NCBI GenBank assembly: GCA_014338405.1
Contig: JTDE01022195.1
Coordinates: 82,803 to 146,802 of the forward strand
Reading direction: 5' to 3'
Length of the DNA: 64,000 bases
DNA from: Paragonimus skrjabini miyazakii
Lineage: Eukaryota > Platyhelminthes > Trematoda > Plagiorchiida > Troglotrematidae
Numbering within the stretch: the stretch's first letter is position 1; each line of letters opens with the position of its first letter. The notes under the pieces are model-generated. The model made no database searches. It saw only the letters and a list, made by a program, of their open reading frames with translations, and was not told where the DNA came from. The position numbers and the translations under genes were made by a program. Positions 47,221-57,230 of the stretch are shown piece after piece.

Positions 47221-48274
47221 TGGTATTTATGTCTGAAGGTGGCGTTATAGGAGATGACGGTCAATCAGATCAAGTGCTGTGAATCCTGCCGTTGTTTAAA
47301 CGGGTTGCTTTTGGAGATAATGTATTCAATGGGGGGAAATGCTTCTTCCCGTCTCTTGCCGCTACTTGAAACTCGTTCATCGTTAACTAATGCATGATGC
47401 ACCAATCGTCATCCGATCCTTCTTTCTGCAATCCTGAACCTTTTTCTTCATGATAGGATATTTAGCTATCAGTATCTACAATTAATTTACTGATGATGTT
47501 GATGGTAAGATAGCAAACAGTTAGCGCCTATTATGCTTACGCGCGGTCTGTCAATTTACACCTACTTCATATGGTTTTGTTGATTAACGTGGTGCTTAAT
47601 TGGCTTGGGTCACGTGCTGTTGTTTACAACCGTTCAATCGATCAGGGTGAACTGAGTTTTAGGCTACATGTGTCAATTATCTACGGTCAAAAGGACATGG
47701 TATTGTTTTTGAATGTCCACTATAATACTCACAATTTACAAAGCTGCTTTTATGTTTGTAGAGCCTAACTACGTCTGGCCGTTTCAACTTTAACCCAGTA
47801 GATCGTTATTGTATCACACTGATGTAGTGTGATTGGGTTTGTGTTTCCAATGACTGACTAATAGTGAATGAACAGCAAGGTAGAAGTTCACTTTGTTCGA
47901 ATATCGACCAATCTGTTGTGATACAGACAACCTTGGTATAGAGTGTAATTTTGTAAGTAACCATCATAACTATTTACAATATCATCTCAACATCAAGCTT
48001 TTAGAAGTGATCACATCGACACTCATCTAAACCTAAGGTCACAAAAATATCCTCCCATTCACAACTGATAAATGTTTTGTGTCGAAATGTGGTTATCATC
48101 ATGTCAAAAAAAGCTGACGTTGATTTTGGTAGTGTGTCGCCGTCACGTGCCATGTTCATCTCACCTACTCATTGTATCAAACTTTTCATTGGTTTATTGG
48201 TTTAATTGGTAAGGCTAGTGTTCCAAACAGATTTCCAGCTATATGAACTGTTGTCAATGTGTCGTGTGACAGTG

Positions 48275-48575
48275 TAATGGGTGACCAAATCAGAGGCGCG
48301 TGTATTTCAACAACCGGTGCAGTACCACGACGTGGTTGTCCAAAAGTCCACAGCAAGTGAATTAGAGACAACAAGAACGACTGGACGAGCCAACGCTCAA
48401 CGAAATCGAACCAACGGACGAGAAATGGCAGCTAAAAAACTCACGACAGAAGGCGTCAGCCACACACACACATATCATCAGAAGTGCCTACGACGTGTGA
48501 ATGGAAATCGCCGCTGTGTTGTAATCAGAAATTCCGGTTCCTAAACGCGAGCACGCGCGTAGCGTGGGAACGAGC
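48275..48575 (+). repeat. Dispersed repeat R3, copy 2
   Basis: This is the inverse-oriented partner of 13105-13440. Shared blocks include GACGAGCCAACGCTCAACGA and ACGACAGAAGGCGTCAGCC against its diverged match, then AAACGCGAGC and GCGTAGC at the end. An 87-codon open frame starts within it, but its protein does not match that of copy 1 beyond short stretches, which argues against a conserved gene. Confidence 0.6.
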
Positions 48576-50760
48576 GAGTTGAACAATATAGATCGTGAAT
48601 TATTGAACGGATTTTGTCTACAACACAGTTTGCGTCTAGTCAATACGCAGGTCAGGAAATGAAAAGGATTTCATGTTTCAATGTGAAACACGCAACTCGC
48701 CTTGTTCTGCAACAACCTGGTGTTTTATGACAAGATATTACAATACTCCTTACCACGTTATTTGTGTACAGTATTGTGAATTTGGTTCCAGTATTCATCC
48801 AGTTATCTTTACATGGATATCGAGAGAAGTAAGTACCTTAACGGACAATTGGTTCCTCATCATCTCTTCCCCCATTTCACAACGCGCTTTCGTCAGTCTA
48901 ACGGATGTGGCTCAACCCACGATCATGCTACGTACGGGGATGCCTTGAGGAACAATCAGGCACTGGGTTCTTGTGGATCTCATTTAAAAGTTGAAAGCCC
49001 CCTAGGCACATGAATCTTAGGATCCTGTTGTTCGAACATTATCACAATGTTCGTCACGAATCTGCAAACTGGCACAGTCTACGCAGCGTGGGTCCCATGG
49101 TCCATAGAGCCGCCGTAGTAGCCCACAAGAACAGTCTTTTCTCATCGTTACCAGTGGACTTTTCGTTCCTCTACTTCTAGGTGTATTTGTTTCATTTTTG
49201 TATTGCGAATCATTTGATCTTCATCTGTATGGTCTTTGCTTTCGCTAATTAATCAGGTGGAAGGTGCAACATCTCACCGACTTGTTAAAATCGATTCCAG
49301 TTCATCACCAACATCATTTCCAACCATGAGCCACATACATCGCACCGTGTTACTTATGGCTATCACTGATCTTGACATCAGTTCACACAGTGAAAGAGTA
49401 GTTGATAATTGTAAATGTATGAAGTAGACAACTACCGATGTAATAGAAACGTGATTGTAGAATAATCAGCTGTCTTCTGGATACAAACTCACAATCGATT
49501 CGGATACACCACCATGTTAGAGAGCAATATGGGTAATAGCACAATCCCCAAACTGGCAAGCATGACCTACCAACGTTGCTAAGCCAGGCAGTCAAAACTT
49601 TCAAGACCGCATCTACGTCGCTGAGATGTCTTTCAACAATTATCGTCTGTACCGAATACTATGCAGTGCAACAGATGTCTTGTTAGCATATAAAACAAAT
49701 GACCCAGTCATTGTTGACTGCGAGTTTACACAACCTCGGTAATCGGCCGTCAAGTGAGAGATTTCCCTAATACACGCCGACAGAGTGTTGCGTTGCTACA
49801 TATTTGATGGACAACAATTGACATTAACCCTTATCACATGATCGGGTGTCCATTACGATTGGTAGATTCTTGCGGTGGTGTTTTCTTTTTCCATCATCCA
49901 GTGTAGGATTCACACTGAAATCGTTAGAACCGAAAACAGTACTTCACGGCAAAGTTGAGCAGGAAAAATCAAGTCGATAATGTTCTGTATATCATGACCA
50001 TTGATTTGACAACTAACCAGTACAGTGAACTGATTGCACAAACGACGACTTATAAAACTGGCTTGTATCACAAACTAGCTGGGTTAGAATACGGTCGTCC
50101 TACTGATCTGATTAGTTCACACAAAATAAAACTCATCCTCAATTCAGTACAGGGTTCTCAATAAATATAGAAGGATACTGAGAAACCTAACAACCGTTTA
50201 GTGAATTCACTGATCGTCCGCGTTGTGTTGTTGATAGGCGATGAATTTTGAAACCTGTGGAAAAAGAACGTTTCCTGCTTCATTGTTTATCAGCAATTTT
50301 TCCGTTTATTTTTTTGATACTACTAGTCCCTAGTAAAATGTTCAATCGATTACGCTTGAAAAAAAAGAGAAACACATTCTGTCTTTTCATAACTCAGAAG
50401 TGTGGAGGCTTGGCAAATCGTGGTAGAAATAGCACGTTTTGTGCTGTGTTCGATCCAAAGCATTCACATGTCCACTGTTACTGATAACAGAATACCACAA
50501 TTCAGTGTGATCAACGCATCATGCTGACAGGGAAGGCATCTGGATTGGTATGTTATCAATTGGTCTCAGCGGTGTCACCAAGGGTATTAGGAAAATCAAC
50601 TCGATAGTAACTCCATTGGGGCGCTGATGAAAAATCTAGAATTCATGAAAATGGTGTATCAAACGTGTTCGCTCTGTCAAAGACATCGAGTGTTATCCCG
50701 TCGTTTCAGAAAGAATTTTTTTTACGTGTAACTTTCTGAGAGTAAAACGACAATACTGAG
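48576..50760 (+). other. Intron, no gene seen
   Basis: Short open frames only. I recognise no repeat. Confidence 0.45.
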
Positions 50761-51093
50761 TATTTAGAAAAAACCCAATCGGGAAAAAATCTGAACTTCG
50801 ACCGGATTCGAACCTGCGACAGAAACAATATGCCCAAACGTCGCAAATGCTCTACCAGCTAAACTACAAAGCCACGCTGGAAGATCAGAAATTTCACATT
50901 TGGATCTAGTTACTCACCCAACTAACTGTGTCATGTGGAATCCACCAAATGATCTAGCCGATTGACTGCCAAGCAAGATTTCTCGATCAGTTCCCGCTGG
51001 AATCCACCAACACCACTGGTGCACATTGAAGTTGTCGCTGGTTGGAATCCAGCCGACGTTCAGATTTTTCGCATTTGGGTCTCTTCTAAATTA
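50761..51093 (-). mobile_element. Fold-back element with tRNA-like terminal repeats, copy 1
   Basis: The two ends are inverted repeats of about 60 bases: 50761-50820 on the left and 51034-51093 on the right. The innermost 36 bases differ at only five positions (both contain AAAAATCTGAAC, GGATTC, AACC and GCGAC). The left arm is also the 3' half of a tRNA-like sequence at 50794-50873 (minus), with a perfect B box GGTTCGAATCC. The right arm carries the same half with the B box decayed to GGTTGGAATCC. A second copy at 56896-57230 is in opposite orientation. It could be a MITE-like element or a SINE dimer. Confidence 0.7.
50794..50873 (-). other. tRNA-like sequence inside the fold-back element
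   Basis: The minus strand starts GGCTTTGTAG, has an A-box-like TTTAGCTGGTAGAGCA and a perfect B box GGTTCGAATCC, and ends CGAAGTT, which can pair with GGCTTTG (with G-U pairs). The anticodon region is long and has no proper 5-bp stem with U33, so I do not call a functional tRNA. It is more likely a Pol III promoter of the repeat. Confidence 0.55.
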
Positions 51094-51837
51094 TTAAATC
51101 TGTCAAACTACTTATCAGTAATACTGAGTAAAACATCAACTTCAGTTTCTGTTAATGTCGGAAACAAAACAAAGGAGAAAAATTGAAATCGTACTAGCGT
51201 CCGCTACATACCATTAGAAGAAATCGGTCGATGAGTGTACAGGTCATGGTGCATTGAGATCTCAAACTGATGTGCCTGATTATTCTGGTCTGCTCTAGAT
51301 ACTCGAGGAATTAGCAGAGATGCACCTAGAGCCAAAAACAGCTCCCTAGTCATGTCAAATTATGTTTTGTCACCGCGATCCGCTCATGTTAAGACCTTTC
51401 AGTTACCCATATTCTAGGCGCAGCGTGCTAGTGATTAGGTCGGACATCGTTTTCGTTAATTAATTAACTGGAATTGTGTCACGAAGAACCGATGAGCTTA
51501 GTTGTTGCAAGCGGTGAAATTAAGAGAAAGTGAACATAAACTGTACCAAATTTTTTTTAGACGATTAACAGGGTAGTTACTTTCACTTTAGGTTTCATTT
51601 ACATTAACTGTCTGCAACACGAAATTGAGACAACATGTGAACGATGGATACACGAATACGTTGTGAAACAAATCTGACCTGCTTAAGTTGAGAGTATCAT
51701 ACTGATCACATGTGTAGATCAACTTGTATGACCATTATTCGCTAGGGGTAAGAATGCTCAATAAAGTTCAAACCTATTTATGTACTACATTATGCATACT
51801 TTTAGGCCTTAAATTATCACGTAAGTTGGACAATGTT

Positions 51838-52090
51838 CACGTTTGATCGCATCTAGATAAACCTTCCAGCCAGCCTGTGTGAAAAAGAATACCTGAATCG
51901 AGTTTCGCCCTTGTTAGGGCGTGTCCTCACCGTGCTCAGAATCTGAACATTGGTTACGTTCTTGGGAGGCAGCCGTGTTGATCATTGCGCCATTGATCAC
52001 ACGTTAGACAAAACCGGATTATCGTATCGGGGCCCTCATCCACTTTCACTTGTGAGTAATGATCAGTAGTCGATTATGTAACTTCTATTC
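51838..52090 (-). repeat. SINE-1 copy, diverged
   Basis: The minus strand holds TGATCATTACTCACAAGTGA, GAAAGTGG, a tRNA-like core near 51950-52000, the hairpin GCCCTAACAAGGGC at 51920-51907, GCGAAACTCGATTC and a decayed 3' end (GCGATCAAACG). The hairpin has changed a T-A pair to C-G on both arms and so keeps its stem. It ends about 110 bases before the exon at 52201. Confidence 0.65.
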
Positions 52091-52200
52091 AAAGATGAAC
52101 ATCAGACGCAGGCGCTCATTCTAAGGCGTATCATCATGCAGATTAATGGATTGCTAGATACTTGTTCATGAAACAATTAAATATGCTGCTGAACAGTTAG

Positions 52201-52549
52201 GTCGCCTCTCTCCTTATTTAGCGCTTGAGCACCAACTCCGAGCTGAGGAAGCGCTTCACAACTGTCCCGCCATGGAGCTGAACATTCAGCAACTGCAATA
52301 CCAAATTTGCATAGAAGGTGCTAGCCTGTCAACGCTGTTCAAACGGTTCAACCAGGTTCCATCAGGACCAAATCCTGGTTCGACTTGGCTCGGTTTGTGG
52401 ATTGATCGTCTAACAGAAGCGTATGAGTCAGTGGTTCACTTGTGGGAACTTCGTGTCAGACAACGGCGCCAGCATGCGTTGGTGCAAAGCTTTGAGGCAT
52501 GGATTTTATGCGCAGAGAAGTGTTTGGACGAGATTGAGCAACGTTCAGA
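52201..52549 (+). CDS. Spectrin-repeat protein, exon 5 visible
   Basis: The frame is open from 52158, and the protein reads RLSPYLALEHQLRAEEALHN, then MELNIQQLQYQIC, then LWIDRLTEAYESVVHLWELR, then QSFEAWILCAEKCLDEIEQR. The end is a good example of helix C of one repeat running into helix A of the next (F-E-x-W-x-x-x-A-E). The donor GA|GTGAGTAG at 52550 is clear (phase 2). The acceptor is less so: TTAG at 52200 has a poor pyrimidine tract but matches the phase 1 donor of the previous exon; CAG at 52196 would give phase 0 and need an extra exon. Confidence 0.75.
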
Positions 52550-52626
52550 GTGAGTAGTTGGTCTTATTTCCAATTTCATTAACTGCCTATCACATTACTT
52601 GAGTCATTACGTTTTCCAAATTACAG

Positions 52627-53272
52627 GTTACATTCATCCAAAGGACTGCTGGCCAAATCAAACACCTTAGTTCCGCTCATCTGGTCACTTATTTGTGAAG
52701 CGCAAGTGCTCCACGAGATCGCCTGGCGCATTCAACAATGTAACCTCGATTCAGAGAACATTTGTATGACCCTGATGACAGAGAAGATGAATACCTGCCT
52801 TCGTAAATTAAACAGACACTTGGAGTTGGTGGTATCCGCTTGCCAACATGACTCAACATTAGTTCCGGAGTTGTTGTACAAACTGGAGCAGAGCTTACGC
52901 GAATCACGAACGAGTGAGATGCAAACACTGACCTGTATAGCTATGAATGATGGGATTTCCGTTACGGACCCCGTAACTAACGCGGATAAACTCCGCACCT
53001 TGATATACACACTGCGCAACTGTCATCTATACTGGGAACGTCGGTTGCGACTAACACAACGTGCTATTACCATTGCTGGCTCTCCACAGTTTGCTACGAA
53101 CCCTCAAGTAACTCAGTTTGTACAACGTTGGACTGCGTCCATGTGCTTGCGGCGAGATTGGCAAATGAAACTTTGTCACGGGTTGAACCGTTTGATTCGA
53201 GCCGGACAGCTAGTCGATGCAGAACGTTTTCCGCTGCGCCCGCTGCACACGATTGAAACGAGGCTAGACCCT
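52627..53272 (+). CDS. Spectrin-repeat protein, exon 6 visible (two repeats)
   Basis: Acceptor CGTTTTCCAAATTACAG after a short 77-bp intron, and consensus donor CCT|GTAAGT. One base completes the Glu codon of the previous exon, then 215 whole codons follow. The protein reads LLAKSNTLVPLIWSLICEAQ, then NTCLRKLNRHLELVVSACQH, then NADKLRTLIYTLRNCHLYWE, then FVQRWTASMCLRRDWQMKLC and ends RPLHTIETRLDP. Two spectrin-type triple-helix repeats are visible, the second with the Q-R-W core tryptophan typical of helix B/C. There is no membrane segment and no catalytic motif. The minus-strand frames here are shadows. Confidence 0.85.
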
Positions 53273-55230
53273 GTAAGTTTTTCTTTTATCGACTTATGCT
53301 AGCTGACTGTGTGAACTTCAATCTATATGGGATAGGTTGCGCAAACATCTTATTTGTACAGAGCCAAAACTGTTAATGTTGGACTCATTAGTAAATAACG
53401 TATGCTTCAGAATGTTCTGTTAATTAAAACTGAGGAATTCTCGTTTTGTCCGGACAGTGTGGTGTACTTAGAACATTAAAATTTGATAAATTCTTCAGAG
53501 TGCCACTATCTAGTCAACTTAGCATCGAGTAAACTTTTATCCACCTGCTTCTGTAACTTACAGCAGTGTTTCTGCTCTTCTTTCCCCGTTCATGCGTATC
53601 GTATTTACTCAGATAAGATCTTTGAGTTGACAACAACTAAGCTTTCTCACCCACCAGATATGCTCCTGTCTACTTTGAACAACCACTTCCATCAAAATAC
53701 ATTGTTTTCGCCATGACACTTTGTTATGCTCATCGTTCAGTTTAGGTCATTCAACCGTGGCCATGATGTTGTTTAGAGATAGAGTTGCCGTATGATTGAG
53801 ATATGTGATTCGTAGGAACGATGGTCGATACATCGGTTGACTGATACGCGATTCTGTTGTTTCAGTCCCGATTGGCTACTCAATCTGATGCATGTGCAAC
53901 TCGTCTGGATTAGGCCAACATAGTGTTGAAGACAATACATGTACAGAAAAGGACTCACAAAACTTCGGACCCAAACTCTGTGATTTGCGTAGAAACATGT
54001 ACCTCGAAAAATTCAGACATTTTCCAGGAGTCAATAGCGATATCAATTTGCTTGGTAGATGAAGATCAGTTGTATGGATCCATAGCGAGTTCGCGAGTTC
54101 CAACGGAGGGTCCTGAGAAAGTATTTGCTATGAGTTTAACAACAATGCCGCGACATGACGCTAGTCACCCGCTATATAATTTTTTTTGCTAGGGTATCAC
54201 ACACACTCCATGGTTTACTCGTTGCCTATATGGCGCCTTGTTATGGCCCAATCAAAAAGTTTTGATAGGTGGCTGCCTGAGCGTGAAATACACATTGATT
54301 GTTGTGCTATTGTTTTGTATTTTCTCAAAAAAGTAAAATATAACTTGTGTAAAATTGAAAAGCAGAAGTGTCTGTATCAGACGAGAGAAGTGGACAAGCG
54401 ATGGAGCCATGGCCTTCCGATTGGTACACTGTTTAACACATTGATTTCGAGTCTTATCATCACTGTGTCATGAGCAGAAATATCCCAAACCATGTCGTGC
54501 CACTGTTTATTACAGAAATGGTTCTATCGTATAGAGTAATATACCAGATAGTTTCTATTATTCAATGAACACTTGGAGTGCTTCTTAATTTAGGATATTT
54601 TAACCCATGCTCTTCGTGCGCAAACCGGGAACAGTTTCGGTGCGTATTCAAGAAGCGTCTCTATTCCATCGTTTCTGTACGGTCATGTGGGTGTCACTGC
54701 TTTTCACCCAACTGTTCTTTACTACACAACATAGCTTAGTTATATGTGGTAAGGTCCATGCCGTGGCGTATCGTTTGTTCATCGCAGACATGACCTTCAT
54801 GTCAGGTAGGGTTGAATAACTTCTTTCAGACGTCAGAGTGTCTAGTTGCGTAGATTCGCATTGACGAAGTCCAGTCGTTCCCATCACAATGCAGACGTGG
54901 GCCCTTCAGAACCGAGAACTGACAGATGTGCGCATGCCTGTTAGATTAACAGTTCATTTTGCCATGCACTGGCCAACGTGAAGTCACTGCCTTTCATCCA
55001 CTGCTGTCCAGAGGTCAAACTGTCTGTGATTTCCACTGCCTGCGCGAAACCACGTGGTACTTTACCTGCGTAAGAGTGTTATGATGGAGTGTTTCTTTTT
55101 TGGTTACTAGTAATCTGAGAGGTATGTCCTGGTGTGACCTTGGCAGTTCATCGAAAACCACCAATTTATCTGGGACATGAAATGAAAAAGTTTCTGCCAA
55201 AACTAAATATGTTAATTGTTTTATTCCCAG
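53273..55230 (+). other. Intron, no gene seen
   Basis: Intron of 1.96 kb between phase 0 exons. It shows no recognisable repeat. Confidence 0.55.
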
Positions 55231-55713
55231 GAAGAAATGTTGCGTCAGGAGCAAGTGTTTCTTGAATCGATTCGGTTCGCTTTAGATGCCCTGCACACTG
55301 AATCGGGGATTCTTAGGGAAGCTTTGTCCGTCTGTGATTCACAAGCGACCACATCTCCAATGGCTCTATCATTGAGTGGCACAATGGAAGAACTGAAACA
55401 TTTGCTCACACGTATGCTTCATGATCCTCGCCTTGGACAGTCTTGTAGTTTGAAGATGCCTCGAGACAAATTCACCGCCTACATACAGACTCGTGTCACT
55501 GAAGGTGACAGACTGTACGCCCTAATCAAGCTGGCTATTCGCACGCAATGGGAACTGGTTGGCTTGGAGGAACTGGTGCCAGAAAGTGACTATTTGACTC
55601 AGCGGCTTGCGCAGATCGAACCAGTACTTAAGCTGAATCGGAAAACTGTACGCAATAGTCGCCTGAAGCGGCTTAGTCTGCTGAGTGCAAAATGGGACCA
55701 GTGGAATCTCAAG
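55231..55713 (+). CDS. Spectrin-repeat protein, exon 7 visible
   Basis: Acceptor AATTGTTTTATTCCCAG and donor AAG|GTGAGT bound 161 whole codons. The protein starts EEMLRQEQVFLESIRFALDA, continues LRREALSV-like helix (LREALSVCDSQ), then GTMEELKHLLTRML, then KFTAYIQTRVTEGDRLYALI, then QWELVGLEELVPESDYLTQR and ends LSLLSAKWDQWNLK. The closing A-K-W-x-x-W is the core tryptophan position of a spectrin repeat. The content is one and a half repeats. Phase 0 at both ends joins exon 6 and the exon at about 61366. Confidence 0.85.
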
Positions 55714-56895
55714 GTGAGTTTGTAAGCCCATAGATTATTTGCGGGCATAAGAACAAAACACCAACAATATGTATTATATATTTCGTAGATGAGTAGATAC
55801 TCAGTCGGTAGTTATACAAGATATTTGTCAATAACCTTAATGTTACCCACAAACATGTGCGGTTGTGCGTTTAGGTGTGCTGATTCAGCCATGCCTAATA
55901 CGAGGTCGGTACAATAGTACGGCTGCTTCGTGAGAACATGAATAGAGTTCAGTTGTCGGTTTTTTGCAAGGCCGTGTCCTGCTGACAAGCGAGTTGTGAA
56001 TTTGATGCTTTGTTTCGGATGAAAGTGGCTAAGAAACCTACGGAAATGCAAAAACTGGGATCGATTGTGGAGTTATTTAATCCACGGGAACGCGACTATT
56101 TTCTTAGCTGTTCTGCCTCATTGTCTAAAAGGCTGAAATCGGCCAATCGCTCGTTGCCGATCTGCAAAAGTGCAAATTTCCACCAGGGCCGCAAAAGGAA
56201 TCGAGATAGTTTTTTTACAAACAGTTGGTTCCATTGACCAGCTGCTAGGTGATGGACACCAGTTACCACTTCGTTGTCTCATCAGCACCAAGCAGGTCTA
56301 GAGGTCCAACCCACGACCCCATAAATAAACACCTGAATGTTAATTCAACGCACAGAATTGGTCGAGACACTTATTCACTAGGCTGCAAGATCCTGGTCAC
56401 AGGGGCTATAAGCAAACATGTGATCTACGTTTTCTTTCCTGTAGGGTCGTGGATTTCTTTTCTGCAGAGAGCGTAGTACTGATGAGATACAATAAGTCCG
56501 AGAAAACTGTCCAACACTTCTCTGGTTATCACTGGTACCAACTATTTGTGTGTGACAACATAATTATGAGGTTACCAGTGTTGAGAAATATCATATCAAA
56601 AGGCATAATTGGTTTGGCTTCTGTTCAACCGATTACTGTACCTGAGTCACAGTGAAAATAACGTGGTAATACATACTCCGTGAGGTAATATCTGATGAGC
56701 CAAAGGGGAATCACTGTATACTTTTAGTGAAGGGTACACTGATGGACGTCGAATTCTTGTAAAGACTTCAACGAAATGCCTTAACTAAGAGTGGCTATTA
56801 TAGAGCAGAACAGAGACTGGTGTAATGTTCTCTCAGACGACTGTGATAGTTAACTGGATGTTAATGATTGCTAGTTTTCCTGATAAGTAGTTTGA
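55714..56895 (+). other. Intron, no gene seen
   Basis: First part of a 5.6-kb intron. No motif or repeat recognised before the fold-back element. Confidence 0.5.
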
Positions 56896-57230
56896 TAATT
56901 TAGAAGATATCCGAATGCGAAAAATCTAAACGTCGGCTGGATTCCAACCAGCGACAAATTCAATGCGCATTAGTGGCGTTGGTGGATTCCAGCGGGAACT
57001 GATCGAGAAATCTTGCTCGGGCAGTCAATCGGCTGGATCATTTGGTGGATTCTGTATGACACAGTTAGTTGGGTGAGTAACTAGATCCAAATGTGAAATT
57101 TCTGATCTTCCAGCGTGGCTTTGTAGTTTAGCTGGTAGAGCATTTGCCATGTTTGGGCATATTGTTTCTGTCGCAGGTTCGAATCCGGTCGAAGTTCAGA
57201 TTTATCTCAATTGAGTCCCTCCTATATGTT
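56896..57230 (+). mobile_element. Fold-back element with tRNA-like terminal repeats, copy 2
   Basis: This copy matches the reverse complement of 50761-51093 over its whole length, including the internal blocks GGAACTGATCGAGAAATCTT and ACACAGTTAGTTGGGTGAGT. The left arm (GCGAAAAATCTAAACGTCGG onward) and right arm (CAGGTTCGAATCCGGTCGAA onward) are again inverted repeats with one perfect and one decayed B box. With copy 1 it forms an inverted pair about 5.8 kb apart that encloses exons 52201-55713. Confidence 0.7.
57117..57197 (+). other. tRNA-like sequence inside the fold-back element
   Basis: Almost the same as 50794-50873: GGCTTTGTAG, A-box-like region, perfect B box at about 57174-57186, and CGAAGTTC at the end. 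It differs mainly in the anticodon region (GCCATGTTTGG against GCGACGTTTGG). It has no regular anticodon stem, so probably only a promoter relic. Confidence 0.55.
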
